Assembly: GCA_046350055.1 (NCBI GenBank)
Contig: JAXMBC010000001.1
Coordinates: 62,001-126,000 of the forward strand
From: JAEUIE01 sp046350055
GTDB taxonomy: Bacteria > Planctomycetota > Planctomycetia > Gemmatales > HRBIN36
Reading direction: 5' to 3'
DNA length: 64,000 nucleotides
Both the position numbers and the translations under genes were made by a program. Under the pieces are notes generated by a model. That model ran no database searches. It worked only from the letters and a program-made list of their open reading frames with translations, and was not told the origin of the DNA. Shown piece by piece: positions 46,108 to 55,999 of the stretch. Position 1 is the first letter of the stretch, and every line of letters begins with the position of its first letter.

Positions 46108-49100
46108 TTAAGGCACAATCGGGGAATACGTGCGAGGGCAATCGTCAGCTTTCCAAGTGGTGCAGTTGCACTCTTTCTTTCCTAATTCATACTCTGCTAT
46201 CAGCTTCCTTACTCTATCTAAACACTTGCTGTATTCATCTGAACTGCTATACACAGCGCACAGTTGTATGAGATCTTTCTGTATCTTGTCTTGTCGCTGC
46301 ATATCGCGACAGTCTAAGTTGACATGAATGGTGTGCGAAAAACACTTTTTCCCATTTATTAACTTATAGAAATAGAACGTAGTATTTGCACCGTAATCGT
46401 AAGCACAGTGACCTATTGGAGCATATTCGAGTTGAGGAATTGGTTCGAAAGGCACTAATGGCAATTTTATGTAAAGTGCTGTCCAGAAATAGGCTATACC
46501 AGACTTCGGATAAATGCAATAGGTTTGAGCGCATAGTCCACATTCATCGCAAAAAGGCTTGCCAATAGGTCTATTCTCGCCTCGAGATTGACCTTTCCCT
46601 GGACAGTAGGCTGGCCCTCCACCCGACTGCTGACTCGATTGTTGCTGAGCATTCTCTACTAGTAGCTGCCGATGACTTGTCAAGTGTACGAAGTTTGTTA
46701 TCATGGAGAATGAATACAGATCGCCCGGTCTGCCAAACTTCGATAAGAATACACCATAAGCCGGACTGTACCACATTCTGTTAAAAATATAACTACCACG
46801 GCTTAATAGCACGCCAATTCTCCCTCTGAATCTTAAGTTGTTATTTGTTGATCCAATACAAACCAGGGCCTGCCCGAACGCATTATAATCATACACATCT
46901 GTCACCATTGCAATACTGTCAGTCAGTGCGGTCACTGAACCAAATATATCTGCATGATAAAAAGAAGTTGACAATTGCTTTTGGCTAATCATATTCCTTG
47001 GCGCGTTGGGTTCGGCGCAATAATTCGTTTGTGTCAGACCTGTTTCATCTGCCTCTTCAAGTGGAGCATGTCCGTCCCAAACGAACCTGAGTGTATTTGC
47101 TTGTTCCTGGGCTGCAATCCTTAGATTGCCATCTGCTTTGTAAGTATATGTACTACAATCCATGTTCGACCGTTTTACTTGTAGCAACCGATTTTCACAA
47201 TCCCAAGTATTGGTAATACGCGTTAAAGCTGGCACCAGCTGAATCGACTGATTGCCATTGGAGTCAAAGGCAAAAGTAGTCCTTCCGGCGCTATCCTCGA
47301 GCCAATTGAGTTGATTAGCCGCGTCACAGGAGTAAGTGGACCTTACCCCCGAATCGATCATCAACCTTCGATTCTGTGAGGCGTCGTAGGAGTAAGTGGT
47401 GTCATAGGCATTCGCCCCGCTTCCTTGCTCTCTCGTCAGCTGATACGTCTTGTCATAACTCCACGTCACCCTATCAGCGTTCGCTTCGATCACGCGGGTC
47501 TTGTTGATCGTGTTATCGTAAGCATAGTCATAACGCGACACATACGTGCCATCTGCCCGAACATTTGCCAGGGTCGTGAGCCGATCCGCCGCATCGTAGC
47601 TGTAACTGGCCCGCACGCGGTTGGCGAGCTTCTGCATCGTCCTGCGGCCTGCCACATCATACATAAACGTGGTGTTCTCATCGAACGGATTGAGTAATCG
47701 CGTGATCTGGCCTACACCATCATACCAGTAGGTAAACCGCCCACCATCGGGTTCCCGCATCCTCACGCGCTGGCCCACCGCATCGTAGCCATAGGTGATT
47801 CGCTTGGCGAAGCTATCCGAGGCCAGCAGCGTGCGGCCCACGGCATCGAAGCTGTTGGTGTAGCGTCCCGTCCAGTCATGTATCTTGGTGCGTTGTCCCA
47901 CGGCGTCGTAGACCTGGGTGGCTCGGGTTTGATCCTGGTACTTCCATCCGGCGGTCTTGCCTTCGACATCGTAGAAGTACGTGGTTCTTAGGCTGCGGCC
48001 ATCGATGCGGAGTGTCTGCTGTCCAACGCTATCATACCCGTAAGACGTCCGACGGAGCAAGGCATCCATGACGTAAACTTGCCGCCCGTTGGCATCGTAC
48101 GCGAAGCTGGTGCGATTCCCCCGGCCATCCACTAATCCCGTGCGCTGGCTGGCCCGATCATAGACCGTAGTCACGCGGATGTTCAGCGCGTTCAGCGACG
48201 CCACTTTGCGACCAGTCACATCATAGATGGTGGTCGTGCGGTTGTTGTTGGCATCCTGCACCGCCAGTTGCCGCCCCGCTCCATCGTAAAGATAGCTGGT
48301 GCGGAAGAGCAAAGGATTGATGGTGGCAATCGTCTGCCCGGCCTGATCGTAAAGCTGCGTGGTGCTGTTCGCCAGAGCATTGGTCATTCGCCGCTGCTGA
48401 TTGGCGGCATCGTAAGCGAAGCTCGTCCGATTGTTCAGCGCATTCCTCACAGCTATGGTGCGGTTGGCTACATCATAGATCGAAGTCATGCGGAACAGCA
48501 ACGGGTTGATCATCGCCACCGAGCGATCAGCACTGTCATACACTGTGGTGCTGCGATTCGCCAGCGCATCGACCAAAGCCACGGTTCTTCCAGCGACGTC
48601 ATACACCGTCGTCGTACGATAGTTGAGCGCATTCCGCACTGCGATCTGCCGGCCCAGTGCATCATAGATCATGGTGGTGCGATTGAGCAGCGGGCTGATG
48701 CTTGCCTTCATCTGCCCGGCACTATCGTACACCATGCTGCTGCGACGTAGCAGCGGATCGACGCTCGCCACCGTCTCATTAGCGATGTTGTACACCGTGG
48801 TGTTGCGGAAGTTGAGTGGATTGATACTGGCCACGCCGCGGCCACCCGCATCGTAGACCATCGTGCCACGCCGACCCAGGGGATCGATGCTGGCCACGGT
48901 CTGTCCCGCCGCGTTGTACACGGTGGTGCTGCGGAAGTTGAGCGGATTGATTCCGGCAATCACCCGGTTGGCGGCATCGTATACCGTGGTGTTCCGCTGC
49001 AGCATCGGGTTGATCGTCGCCAAACTCCGACCCGCCGCGTCATAGACCATGCTATTCCGTCGCCCTAGGCCATCGACCTGGGCGATCACCTGGCCCGCCG

Positions 49101-51672
49101 TGTTGAACACGGTCGTGTTCCGCCTGAGCAGCGGATCGACCACCACGCTCTGCCTGCCCTCGCTGTCGTAGAGGTAACTGGTGCGGAAGTTGAGCGGATT
49201 GATGGTCGCCTTCACCCGCCCAGAGCCATCGTACACCATGGTGTTTCGCTGCAACAGCGGACTGATCATGGAGATCGGCTGATTCGCCTGGTCATACACC
49301 GTGGTCGTACGAAAGCCCAGGGCATTCACCCGGGCCACGGGATTGAACAGCGTGTCGTAGATAGTGGTGGTTCGCTGATTGAGCGCATTCACCACCGCAA
49401 TGAGACGATCCGAGTTGTCGTAGAGGTAGCTGGTACGGAAGCCGAGGCCATTGATCTGTGCCTTCACTCGATTCCGCTCGTCATAAATCGTGGTCGTTCG
49501 CCGTAGCAAAGGATCCATCTTGGCAATCGGATTCCCGGCTGCATCGTAAACAGTCGTATTGCGGAAGCTCAGCGGGTTGATGCTGGCGATCTTGCGATGG
49601 GCATTGTCAAACACACTGGTCGTGATCCGACCCATCGGATCGACCATGCGATAGGGATGATCTTCGCCATGATCGTACACGGCAGTGGTGCGTGCCCCGA
49701 GTTCATTGATCTTCGCGACCGTTCGCCCCGCTGCATCGAAGAGATACGACACGCGGAAGTTGAGCGGGTTAATCACTGACGAGACCCGGACTCCGGCGTC
49801 AAACACAAAACTCGTACGACGACGCAACGGATCGATCACTGATTGCACCCGACCCACAATGTCACGCAAATAGGTGGTGCGGGTACCCGCTGGGGTGCTA
49901 TGCCAATTCACCTGGCTGTATGCATCATAGCCAAAGCTGTACCGCTGGTTAGCCGGGTTGAGCCAGGCCTGCAACCGGCCCACCGAATCGTAAAGGTACG
50001 TGCTACGGAACAGCAGAGGATTCAGGATGCCCGCCAGTTGTCCGTGGCTGTTGTAAAGGTAGGTGTTTCTCCGGCTCTGTGGATCGATAGAGGCAATCCG
50101 GTTCTTGTTGCCATCGTACCGGAACAGCGTGCTGTTCCCATTGGCATCGACGATGGATGTGGACTGGCCAGAGCTGTTTACCCCGACAAAGTAATTATCC
50201 TCCGGAGGTGGGAAGACCAGGGGTGGAGGCGCGAAGCTGAGTGCTCGACGACCATAGGTGACGTTGGATTGATTGCCTACTACCCAGGCTGACAACAGGG
50301 GATTGGTGTAGCTGGCGATAAACCCATTGGAATAGGTAAACGTGCAGATCTGCGCCAGAGGATTGCGTACTGATCCCAGCACTCCATTGGCATAGGTCAG
50401 GGTGGTACGCAGGAAGTCTGCATCGGAGATGACCGTGCCGACAGGAATGGTGCCGAACTTGTAGCGATAGGTCAGGCTGACACGCCCTCCCAGGGGCCAG
50501 AGCAGTGAGGTGGCCTTCCCGGTTGAGCCGTCATACGCCAGGGTATAGCGTGGCCCGCCTTGGGGATTCCACCCCGTGAGGCGATGGTTGCCATCGTAGG
50601 CCATCGTGGTGCGATTGCCATCAGGCCGGGTGAACTTGGTCAAATCTCCGGAGCCATCGACTACGAAGCTGGTGATGCGGTTGGCCGGGTCAGTCAGCCG
50701 TCGGATCTTGTTCGAGCCGTCATAGGCAAAACTGGTGCGGCGCAGGAATGGATCGGTGATGAAGTTGATCCGACCGCCACCATCACGGGTCACGGTCCAG
50801 CGGGTATCGGAGCCATTGGCTACATACTTCAGCAGACCGGAGCTGTCGTAACGATACTTGGTACCTGTGTCGGTGACTTCGTTCCAGCCACTGCCTGATT
50901 CCTGCACACTGCTGGACAGGCCACTGGCTGGCGTGTAGTAGCCGCTGACGTCCTTGCCGCTGAACACAAAGGAAGTGCCGCTGGCCACCACGATATTGAC
51001 GACCGTAGAGCTCACCTGCACCAGATTGCGATCCCAGGTGCAATTCCAACCATACCCATAGGTTGAAGCAGTCGGTGATTTGCCAGCATAGAAGAACTGG
51101 GGGAAGGGATCAAACAAGCCACCTATCGGTGGTGTCAGCATGGCATAGAGGGTGCCGGAAACAGGTTCCACGACAGGGAAGGCCCCGACATGCCCGTTGT
51201 ATTCGCCCAGGCTGTGCCCCGCATCCTTGCTCAGCTCACTGAATTGGGCTTGCAGCGTGTTCAGTGCTGGCGAAGTAAACGAGGCCCGAGGAAAGACGGA
51301 CGAATCCTGGATCGTGTCAGCCACGGTGATCGGCGCGGGAAGGGTTAGCCCCGGACGTGGGATGGCAGGAGCAGAAATGCCGCAACCGCAACTACCGCCA
51401 CAACCACACCCGCCCCCGCAACTCCCTCCGCAGCCACAACCTCCTCCTTCGCCTGAACCACCATGCCCAGAACCGCCGGAGCCTGGCATTGTCCCGCCGT
51501 GCCAGAACGGAGGCTGATCACCAATAACAATATTGCTGCCACCAGGACTACAGCAGCCACTTCCCTGGCAACCATCCGATGAACCGAGTGCGGGCGGAGT
51601 GGGGCTCCCGCCACCCATCGTCACCGTCCCCGAACGAGGTAGTGTATCTTCCGCCACCACACACTGATACAT
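46108..51672 (-). CDS. RHS/YD-repeat protein, locus 5, intact
   Basis: The 1,854-residue protein shares start, Gly/Cys-rich region and YD array with loci 3 and 4. The core end is unusual: RMWYSPAYGVFLSKFGRPGD follows instead of the usual RWLSxDP...DPxGL block, so the conserved junction motif is lost. The tail is Cys-containing (FCDECGLCAQTYCIYP, CNCTTWKADDC) with a Gln/Ser/Gly-rich linker (QQQSSQQSGGGPAY). The ATG at 51672 has GGTGGGAG upstream; a GTG at 51702 is in frame. Confidence 0.87.
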   Translation of the reverse strand: MYQCVVAEDTLPRSGTVTMGGGSPTPPALGSSDGCQGSGCCSPGGSNIVIGDQPPFWHGGTMPGSGGSGHGGSGEGGGCGCGGSCGGGCGCGGSCGCGISAPAIPRPGLTLPAPITVADTIQDSSVFPRASFTSPALNTLQAQFSELSKDAGHSLGEYNGHVGAFPVVEPVSGTLYAMLTPPIGGLFDPFPQFFYAGKSPTASTYGYGWNCTWDRNLVQVSSTVVNIVVASGTSFVFSGKDVSGYYTPASGLSSSVQESGSGWNEVTDTGTKYRYDSSGLLKYVANGSDTRWTVTRDGGGRINFITDPFLRRTSFAYDGSNKIRRLTDPANRITSFVVDGSGDLTKFTRPDGNRTTMAYDGNHRLTGWNPQGGPRYTLAYDGSTGKATSLLWPLGGRVSLTYRYKFGTIPVGTVISDADFLRTTLTYANGVLGSVRNPLAQICTFTYSNGFIASYTNPLLSAWVVGNQSNVTYGRRALSFAPPPLVFPPPEDNYFVGVNSSGQSTSIVDANGNSTLFRYDGNKNRIASIDPQSRRNTYLYNSHGQLAGILNPLLFRSTYLYDSVGRLQAWLNPANQRYSFGYDAYSQVNWHSTPAGTRTTYLRDIVGRVQSVIDPLRRRTSFVFDAGVRVSSVINPLNFRVSYLFDAAGRTVAKINELGARTTAVYDHGEDHPYRMVDPMGRITTSVFDNAHRKIASINPLSFRNTTVYDAAGNPIAKMDPLLRRTTTIYDERNRVKAQINGLGFRTSYLYDNSDRLIAVVNALNQRTTTIYDTLFNPVARVNALGFRTTTVYDQANQPISMISPLLQRNTMVYDGSGRVKATINPLNFRTSYLYDSEGRQSVVVDPLLRRNTTVFNTAGQVIAQVDGLGRRNSMVYDAAGRSLATINPMLQRNTTVYDAANRVIAGINPLNFRSTTVYNAAGQTVASIDPLGRRGTMVYDAGGRGVASINPLNFRNTTVYNIANETVASVDPLLRRSSMVYDSAGQMKASISPLLNRTTMIYDALGRQIAVRNALNYRTTTVYDVAGRTVALVDALANRSTTVYDSADRSVAMINPLLFRMTSIYDVANRTIAVRNALNNRTSFAYDAANQQRRMTNALANSTTQLYDQAGQTIATINPLLFRTSYLYDGAGRQLAVQDANNNRTTTIYDVTGRKVASLNALNIRVTTVYDRASQRTGLVDGRGNRTSFAYDANGRQVYVMDALLRRTSYGYDSVGQQTLRIDGRSLRTTYFYDVEGKTAGWKYQDQTRATQVYDAVGQRTKIHDWTGRYTNSFDAVGRTLLASDSFAKRITYGYDAVGQRVRMREPDGGRFTYWYDGVGQITRLLNPFDENTTFMYDVAGRRTMQKLANRVRASYSYDAADRLTTLANVRADGTYVSRYDYAYDNTINKTRVIEANADRVTWSYDKTYQLTREQGSGANAYDTTYSYDASQNRRLMIDSGVRSTYSCDAANQLNWLEDSAGRTTFAFDSNGNQSIQLVPALTRITNTWDCENRLLQVKRSNMDCSTYTYKADGNLRIAAQEQANTLRFVWDGHAPLEEADETGLTQTNYCAEPNAPRNMISQKQLSTSFYHADIFGSVTALTDSIAMVTDVYDYNAFGQALVCIGSTNNNLRFRGRIGVLLSRGSYIFNRMWYSPAYGVFLSKFGRPGDLYSFSMITNFVHLTSHRQLLVENAQQQSSQQSGGGPAYCPGKGQSRGENRPIGKPFCDECGLCAQTYCIYPKSGIAYFWTALYIKLPLVPFEPIPQLEYAPIGHCAYDYGANTTFYFYKLINGKKCFSHTIHVNLDCRDMQRQDKIQKDLIQLCAVYSSSDEYSKCLDRVRKLIAEYELGKKECNCTTWKADDCPRTYSPIVP

Positions 51673-52079
51673 TGCGATGACTCCCACCGGAGAACGGGGC
51701 ACATCGTTGCTTGACTACTTCATCCGAAGTTCTCTATCAATCTTCCTGCGAATCTCTGGATTATCCCGCAACACACGACGCTGAGCAAGCAGATCTGCCA
51801 CCACAGCACAGAGTATTTTGCAATTCATCTGGGAGCGGAATTGACCACGCTCACTGGTTTAAAGCATGGAGTTTGCTTAGCAAGTTGTGCATGCTAAAAA
51901 AAAATCCCGGAGCAGCCCTTCGGCTGCTCCGGGTGTACTTGTTGTCAACTGAAGCTGTTTCAAGAAGATCAGTTTGCTTCCAAGGACTGCAGGAGAGGTT
52001 CTGATGCTGCTTCGGACGCATCCAAGTACAGAACTGTAAAGTGAACGGACGATGATTTTTGTGAATCGTTCAGACATTA
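51673..52079. other. Intergenic region with RHS locus 5 leader and a minus-strand terminator
   Basis: The 40 bp next to the RHS gene hold its ribosome binding site and the conserved CCGTTCTCCGGTGGGAG leader. The middle contains the terminator at 51896-51933. No gene is visible. Confidence 0.6.
51896..51933 (-). terminator. Intrinsic terminator for the 52316 gene or its operon
   Basis: CCCGGAGCAGCC and GGCTGCTCCGGG form a 12-bp perfect stem with a CTTC-type loop. On the minus strand it is followed by nine T. It lies downstream of the small gene at 52080-52316. Confidence 0.85.
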
Positions 52080-52316
52080 TTATTGCTGTGCTGCCATTCT
52101 GTCTGAGCATGCAAGTAAGTCATTCATCAGCATACTCCAAGCGAGAGCATTCTTAACCTTGGTGTGACGGTTTCTGCGTTTTGGTGATCGCTGTTTACCA
52201 TCGCCTCCGTCATTCTGCAGTGGCATGGCTTCCAGCTGGAAGCCATGCCGTTTAATAGTACTGATGGTGTCACCAGTATTGCGCGCAATGGTACGCAACA
52301 GGTCACGCCTGTGCAT
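52080..52316 (-). CDS. Small basic DNA-binding-like protein
   Basis: The 78-residue product starts MHRRDLLRTIARNTGDTIST then IKRHGFQL, which looks like a short helix-turn-helix followed by a Lys/Arg-rich stretch. The ATG at 52316 has AAGGAGA 7 bp upstream; a longer frame (to 52376 or 52388) would overlap the next gene. It may act in the recombination module as an excisionase-like or regulatory protein; this is inferred only from size and position. Confidence 0.55.
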   Translation of the reverse strand: MHRRDLLRTIARNTGDTISTIKRHGFQLEAMPLQNDGGDGKQRSPKRRNRHTKVKNALAWSMLMNDLLACSDRMAAQQ

Positions 52317-52384
52317 TGAGTTCTCCTTGTAGAGTTGTGAGTGTCTGGATTTCAACGGATCGTCTAAACGAGCCATGGCTCGAA

Positions 52385-52546
52385 TCACTTCTTTTTCTTT
52401 GGTGGCTGCTTGTCTCCTTCCCGAGCTATTAGTTTTTCAGCTACCATGCCTGCTAACCATTTCAGAAACACTCTGCCTGGTGTTTCCTGTCCCCAATACG
52501 AATTTGTCTTCCTTGCTTCTTGTCCTGACTGCGATCGTTTACCCAT
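52385..52546 (-). CDS. Very small basic protein
   Basis: A 53-residue frame (MGKRSQSGQEARKTNSYWGQ onwards, ending in a Lys run) with a strong ribosome binding site AAGGAGATG before the ATG. It has no recognised family. It sits behind a terminator and before the 78-residue gene, within the recombinase module. Confidence 0.5.
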   Translation of the reverse strand: MGKRSQSGQEARKTNSYWGQETPGRVFLKWLAGMVAEKLIAREGDKQPPKKKK

Positions 52547-52565
52547 CGATTCATCTCCTTGGGAT

Positions 52566-52596
52566 AAAAAAAATCCCACGCTTGCGTGAGCGTGGG
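52566..52596 (-). terminator. Intrinsic terminator downstream of the serine recombinase
   Basis: CCCACGCT and AGCGTGGG form a stem with a short loop; on the minus strand it is followed by eight T. It lies 27 bp after the recombinase stop and just upstream of the 53-residue gene. Confidence 0.82.
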
Positions 52597-52622
52597 AAAA
52601 CAGTTCAATAACGATCCACAAT

Positions 52623-54545
52623 CTAGCCAGCAGCACGTTCACCTGGCTTAAAACGCGGATGTTCGTGTCGCTTGATCTTAGATTTCTCGGGAGGCAAAGT
52701 AAGCAGCCCATAAGGATCTACTACGCCTTGCTGTTCCATCATGGATCGTAGAGCTAACGCCTGATCAATAACCAGTGGAGCGACCTCAAGTCTCCTGGCG
52801 ACCTCCTTTTTAGAATGACCGGCAGCCAGGAGTTTTGGGACGTCGTTCAAGACCTTCACCCTTTGTGGCGGCTCGAAGAGATCTACGACGAAGTCATGTT
52901 TCAGCAGCCCTGAACACATCTCCGGTGGAAGTGTCTGCGGCTTAAGCGCATCCAGATGAATGGTTACATGAGCTCGCAGCACTACGCTGCCGCCATCGAT
53001 TAACATGTACGGGTAGACTTCGATTCCAGGAAACAGCTGACTGAGAAGCCGATAGGTCTCCGGGTCCTTGAAGTCGGCCTCGCCCAAACATTGCCGTGCC
53101 AGCTGCTTAAGTTCCAGCATGGATGGCATCTCAACTTCTATCTTGTCCTCCAACTTGCGCGTGTCCAGTTCAGTCTGTTTCAGACTGCGTTGGCGTTCCA
53201 GGTCGAGGAGTGTTGCGGTCAGAGCTGGGCTTATACCCAAAGTTGCTATTGCATTGGTAACGTTGGCGATTTTCGGCTCCAGCGTGCTGATCTCATTCTG
53301 AAGCATTTTAATAGCATCATTAGCGTTCTCCTGACGTAGTTTCAGTTCTTCCTTAACCAGCTTGAGGAACTCAATGGAGTATTCAGGCAGACGCTCGATG
53401 AGATCGAGTGCTTTTTCCGTGACCCGTTGAGCCAACTCCAGTCCGCTGCAACTGGCTGCGTTCCAGCAAAGGTATTGACGACAGCCAGAACACATCATGC
53501 GGTCTTTTTGTCCGTGCCCACCCCAATAAAGCAGGTGTTTACAGAGACCGCATCGCACATGTTGGCCAGGCCATGCCGTTCGTTTCCTGGGTTGACCTTT
53601 GCGACTGTCGCCAGCTGCCTGCCTGCCTCTGCAGTATTTGTCATTGCGGAGCTTGAGCATGGCATTGATACGATCAAAGCGATCTGGCTCGATGATCGTC
53701 AGATGAGGGCACTGCCGGACCAGTAGCTCTTCACGCGGAGCATTGACTGATTTGCGTCGTCCTGAACTATTGACTCGTAGCGACTTCTTACGGTTGCGCT
53801 CGCGAACGCCCTTATAAATAGGGTCAGTCACCATTCGCCTGACCTTGGCGTTGTCCCATGTTAGTGTTCGAGCGTGTTTTGCCACTGGGACATTTTGACT
53901 ATTCAGCCAGTCTGCAACCTCGCAGTATGAGGCGCCTGCTTCAATTCTGCAAAAGACCTCTTTTACTATTGGCACCAGTGCCTGGTCTAAACGAAGTTCA
54001 CTGTCATGCTTAGCACCTGGTGGCTTGATATGGCCAAACGATTGATATTGGACGATGCCTCCCTGAGAAAACCGGTTGCGCAGCGAACGGCGAATGCGAT
54101 TAGAGGTGTCCATGTTCGACATTTCGTGCTTCATACTAGAGAACATGGAGTGGAGCCGCCAGTCTGTCGATGTATCGATGTGATCGTTGATCGCAACAAA
54201 ACGAACACCGTAGTCCTCACACAGTTCACAAAACATAACTGAGTAGCTTCGACGACAGTGCCTGGACGACTCCTCGCAAACAACATGGGTGATCTGGCCA
54301 GACCGGATCAGTTGGTCAAATCGTGTCAGTTCTGGCCGTTCAAGGTTCTCTCCAGAACCCTGGCTCTTTTCAATGATGTATTCAAAAGGGCCTTCCAGGT
54401 TCTGCTCGACCCAGTTACGGCAAAACGCCACCTGGTCATCCAGGCTTCGGGCGTCCTGTTTCTCAGTGCTGATGCGGGCGATGATCAGCACTTTCTTAAC
54501 AGCTTTAGCACCAGTCGAGTTGGCTTGGTTGTTATTGGTAGTCAT
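52623..54545 (-). CDS. Large serine recombinase
   Basis: The 640-residue protein has an N-terminal resolvase domain with VLIIARISTEKQDARSLDDQ (catalytic Ser in RISTEKQ) and an arginine cluster (ESSRHCRRSYSVM), a recombinase domain (DPIYKGVRERN region), a zinc-ribbon (RCGLCKHLLYWGG ... CSGCRQYLC), a coiled coil (about 410-480) and a C-terminal helix-turn-helix-like segment (LLAAGHSKKEVARRLEVAPL). It would catalyse site-specific integration or excision through a Ser-DNA intermediate. It starts 3 bp after the integrase stop, so the two are one operon. Confidence 0.88.
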   Translation of the reverse strand: MTTNNNQANSTGAKAVKKVLIIARISTEKQDARSLDDQVAFCRNWVEQNLEGPFEYIIEKSQGSGENLERPELTRFDQLIRSGQITHVVCEESSRHCRRSYSVMFCELCEDYGVRFVAINDHIDTSTDWRLHSMFSSMKHEMSNMDTSNRIRRSLRNRFSQGGIVQYQSFGHIKPPGAKHDSELRLDQALVPIVKEVFCRIEAGASYCEVADWLNSQNVPVAKHARTLTWDNAKVRRMVTDPIYKGVRERNRKKSLRVNSSGRRKSVNAPREELLVRQCPHLTIIEPDRFDRINAMLKLRNDKYCRGRQAAGDSRKGQPRKRTAWPGQHVRCGLCKHLLYWGGHGQKDRMMCSGCRQYLCWNAASCSGLELAQRVTEKALDLIERLPEYSIEFLKLVKEELKLRQENANDAIKMLQNEISTLEPKIANVTNAIATLGISPALTATLLDLERQRSLKQTELDTRKLEDKIEVEMPSMLELKQLARQCLGEADFKDPETYRLLSQLFPGIEVYPYMLIDGGSVVLRAHVTIHLDALKPQTLPPEMCSGLLKHDFVVDLFEPPQRVKVLNDVPKLLAAGHSKKEVARRLEVAPLVIDQALALRSMMEQQGVVDPYGLLTLPPEKSKIKRHEHPRFKPGERAAG

Positions 54546-54548
54546 GGC

Positions 54549-55877
54549 TTAGGCCTCCAGCTTAGTCATCGCTGCCGATAGCGAGGCTGGCCATTGACGT
54601 AAGGCTGCCTCGATCTGCAGGCGTTGGGTTTCGGGACGGGTATGAGTGTAAACAGCAGTCATGCCCAAGCCGGTTTGCAGGCTGGGACGGTGACCAAGGG
54701 TGAGTTGGCGGATGAGTGGATCGACATTGGCATCCTGCAGCAATGTCGCAAAGGTGTGACGCCAAGACTTGGGGCAGGTAACCTCAGCATGGCTCAGCTG
54801 ACGCATTGTCCGAATAAAGGAATTACGGACCTGATCGGCTTTGACCGCGCCAGCATCACGCCAGACTTTCTTGGCTACCTGGAGTTCAACGCTTCGAGTC
54901 ACTGGAACTTCAGTCTGCTGAATCCGGTGATGGAAAGCAGCTTCCAGCTCCGCCAGTGACCCCACTAGCACGGGGGATGCCCGACTACGGTACTTGTGTC
55001 GTAGAAATACCGGACCAGTCTTCCTTGAGCCGATCACTGATTTAAGCACGCAGACTAGTTCAGGTAGTAGGGGAATCTTGCGGTTGTTACCCGTTTTGAC
55101 TCGCCAACCCAACGTGAGCTTGTTGCGTACCGTCAACCAGCCCGTCTCCAGGTCCAGGTCTTCGATTAAGAGATGTACCAGTTCGCCAATACGCATACCC
55201 GTCTTAGCGAGTACAAAGTGCATGGGAAATGACCATGCATCGGCAGCTTTCCAGAACGCTATCTCTGTTGTCTCATCGAAGACAAAAACCTGCTTGCGAT
55301 CTTCAACTCGGAGGTGGTCCCAAGGTAGGCGCAGAAAGGGGTTGGTCGCATAAGGCGGAAGTAGCCTCTGCTGGCTGGCATAACTCAACAGACTGCGACA
55401 CACCTCCAGAATGTAACGAATGCCTGCATCTCGCAGACGACGCTTGCGGCTGTTCGGGTGACCGTTAGGTGCCACTTCCAATTGTCGCAAGTAACAAACG
55501 AAAGCGTCGACGGAGATGAGGTGGAGTGACACTTTGCGGCCAAGCGACTTGACAAAAGTCACGAGGTGCTCCAGTGCAGCCCGGTAGCGCCGGACCGTAT
55601 TCATCGAGGACTTGCGAACATACTCGTGATGATCGAGAAACTGTTGCTTGACAGCATCGACATCAATTGTGCCAGACACTGGTACCGACAGTTGACCAAG
55701 ACTGAGTTGACCGTGGATCTGCCCAGCTTCCTTTTCGGCAGTGCGCTGACAGCTGCCAGACTTAATCCGGCAGGCCTTACCGCAGCTGCGATAATAGAGC
55801 CACCACGCGTTATGGTGGAAATAGATCGAAACTCGCCCGATACGTAGCCGGGCTGGCTTACGCCGTTTCGCAGACAT
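54549..55877 (-). CDS. Tyrosine integrase
   Basis: A 442-residue phage-type integrase: an N-terminal arm-binding-like part (RLRIGRVSIYFHHNAWWLYY), a SAM-like core-binding domain (FVKSLGRKVSLHLISVDAFV), and the catalytic domain with LAKTGMRIGELVHLL (Arg), CPKSWRHTFATLLQDA (HxxR-like), LTLGHRPSLQT and AVYTHT (Tyr). An insert of about 90 residues separates the catalytic motifs. The ATG at 55877 follows AGGAG by about 10 bp. It lies 122 bp from the 3' end of tRNA-Ser and is transcribed away from it, the usual layout at a tRNA integration site. Confidence 0.88.
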   Translation of the reverse strand: MSAKRRKPARLRIGRVSIYFHHNAWWLYYRSCGKACRIKSGSCQRTAEKEAGQIHGQLSLGQLSVPVSGTIDVDAVKQQFLDHHEYVRKSSMNTVRRYRAALEHLVTFVKSLGRKVSLHLISVDAFVCYLRQLEVAPNGHPNSRKRRLRDAGIRYILEVCRSLLSYASQQRLLPPYATNPFLRLPWDHLRVEDRKQVFVFDETTEIAFWKAADAWSFPMHFVLAKTGMRIGELVHLLIEDLDLETGWLTVRNKLTLGWRVKTGNNRKIPLLPELVCVLKSVIGSRKTGPVFLRHKYRSRASPVLVGSLAELEAAFHHRIQQTEVPVTRSVELQVAKKVWRDAGAVKADQVRNSFIRTMRQLSHAEVTCPKSWRHTFATLLQDANVDPLIRQLTLGHRPSLQTGLGMTAVYTHTRPETQRLQIEAALRQWPASLSAAMTKLEA

Positions 55878-55999
55878 GCACAACGCTCCTGTGCACAATG
55901 TGTGCACCAAATGTGCACCAGCGAGCGTTTTCGAAGGTATGGGTTTTGGCGTAAATGCTGATGGATCAGTCAGTTACGCCATTCGACAAGAATTGTAAG

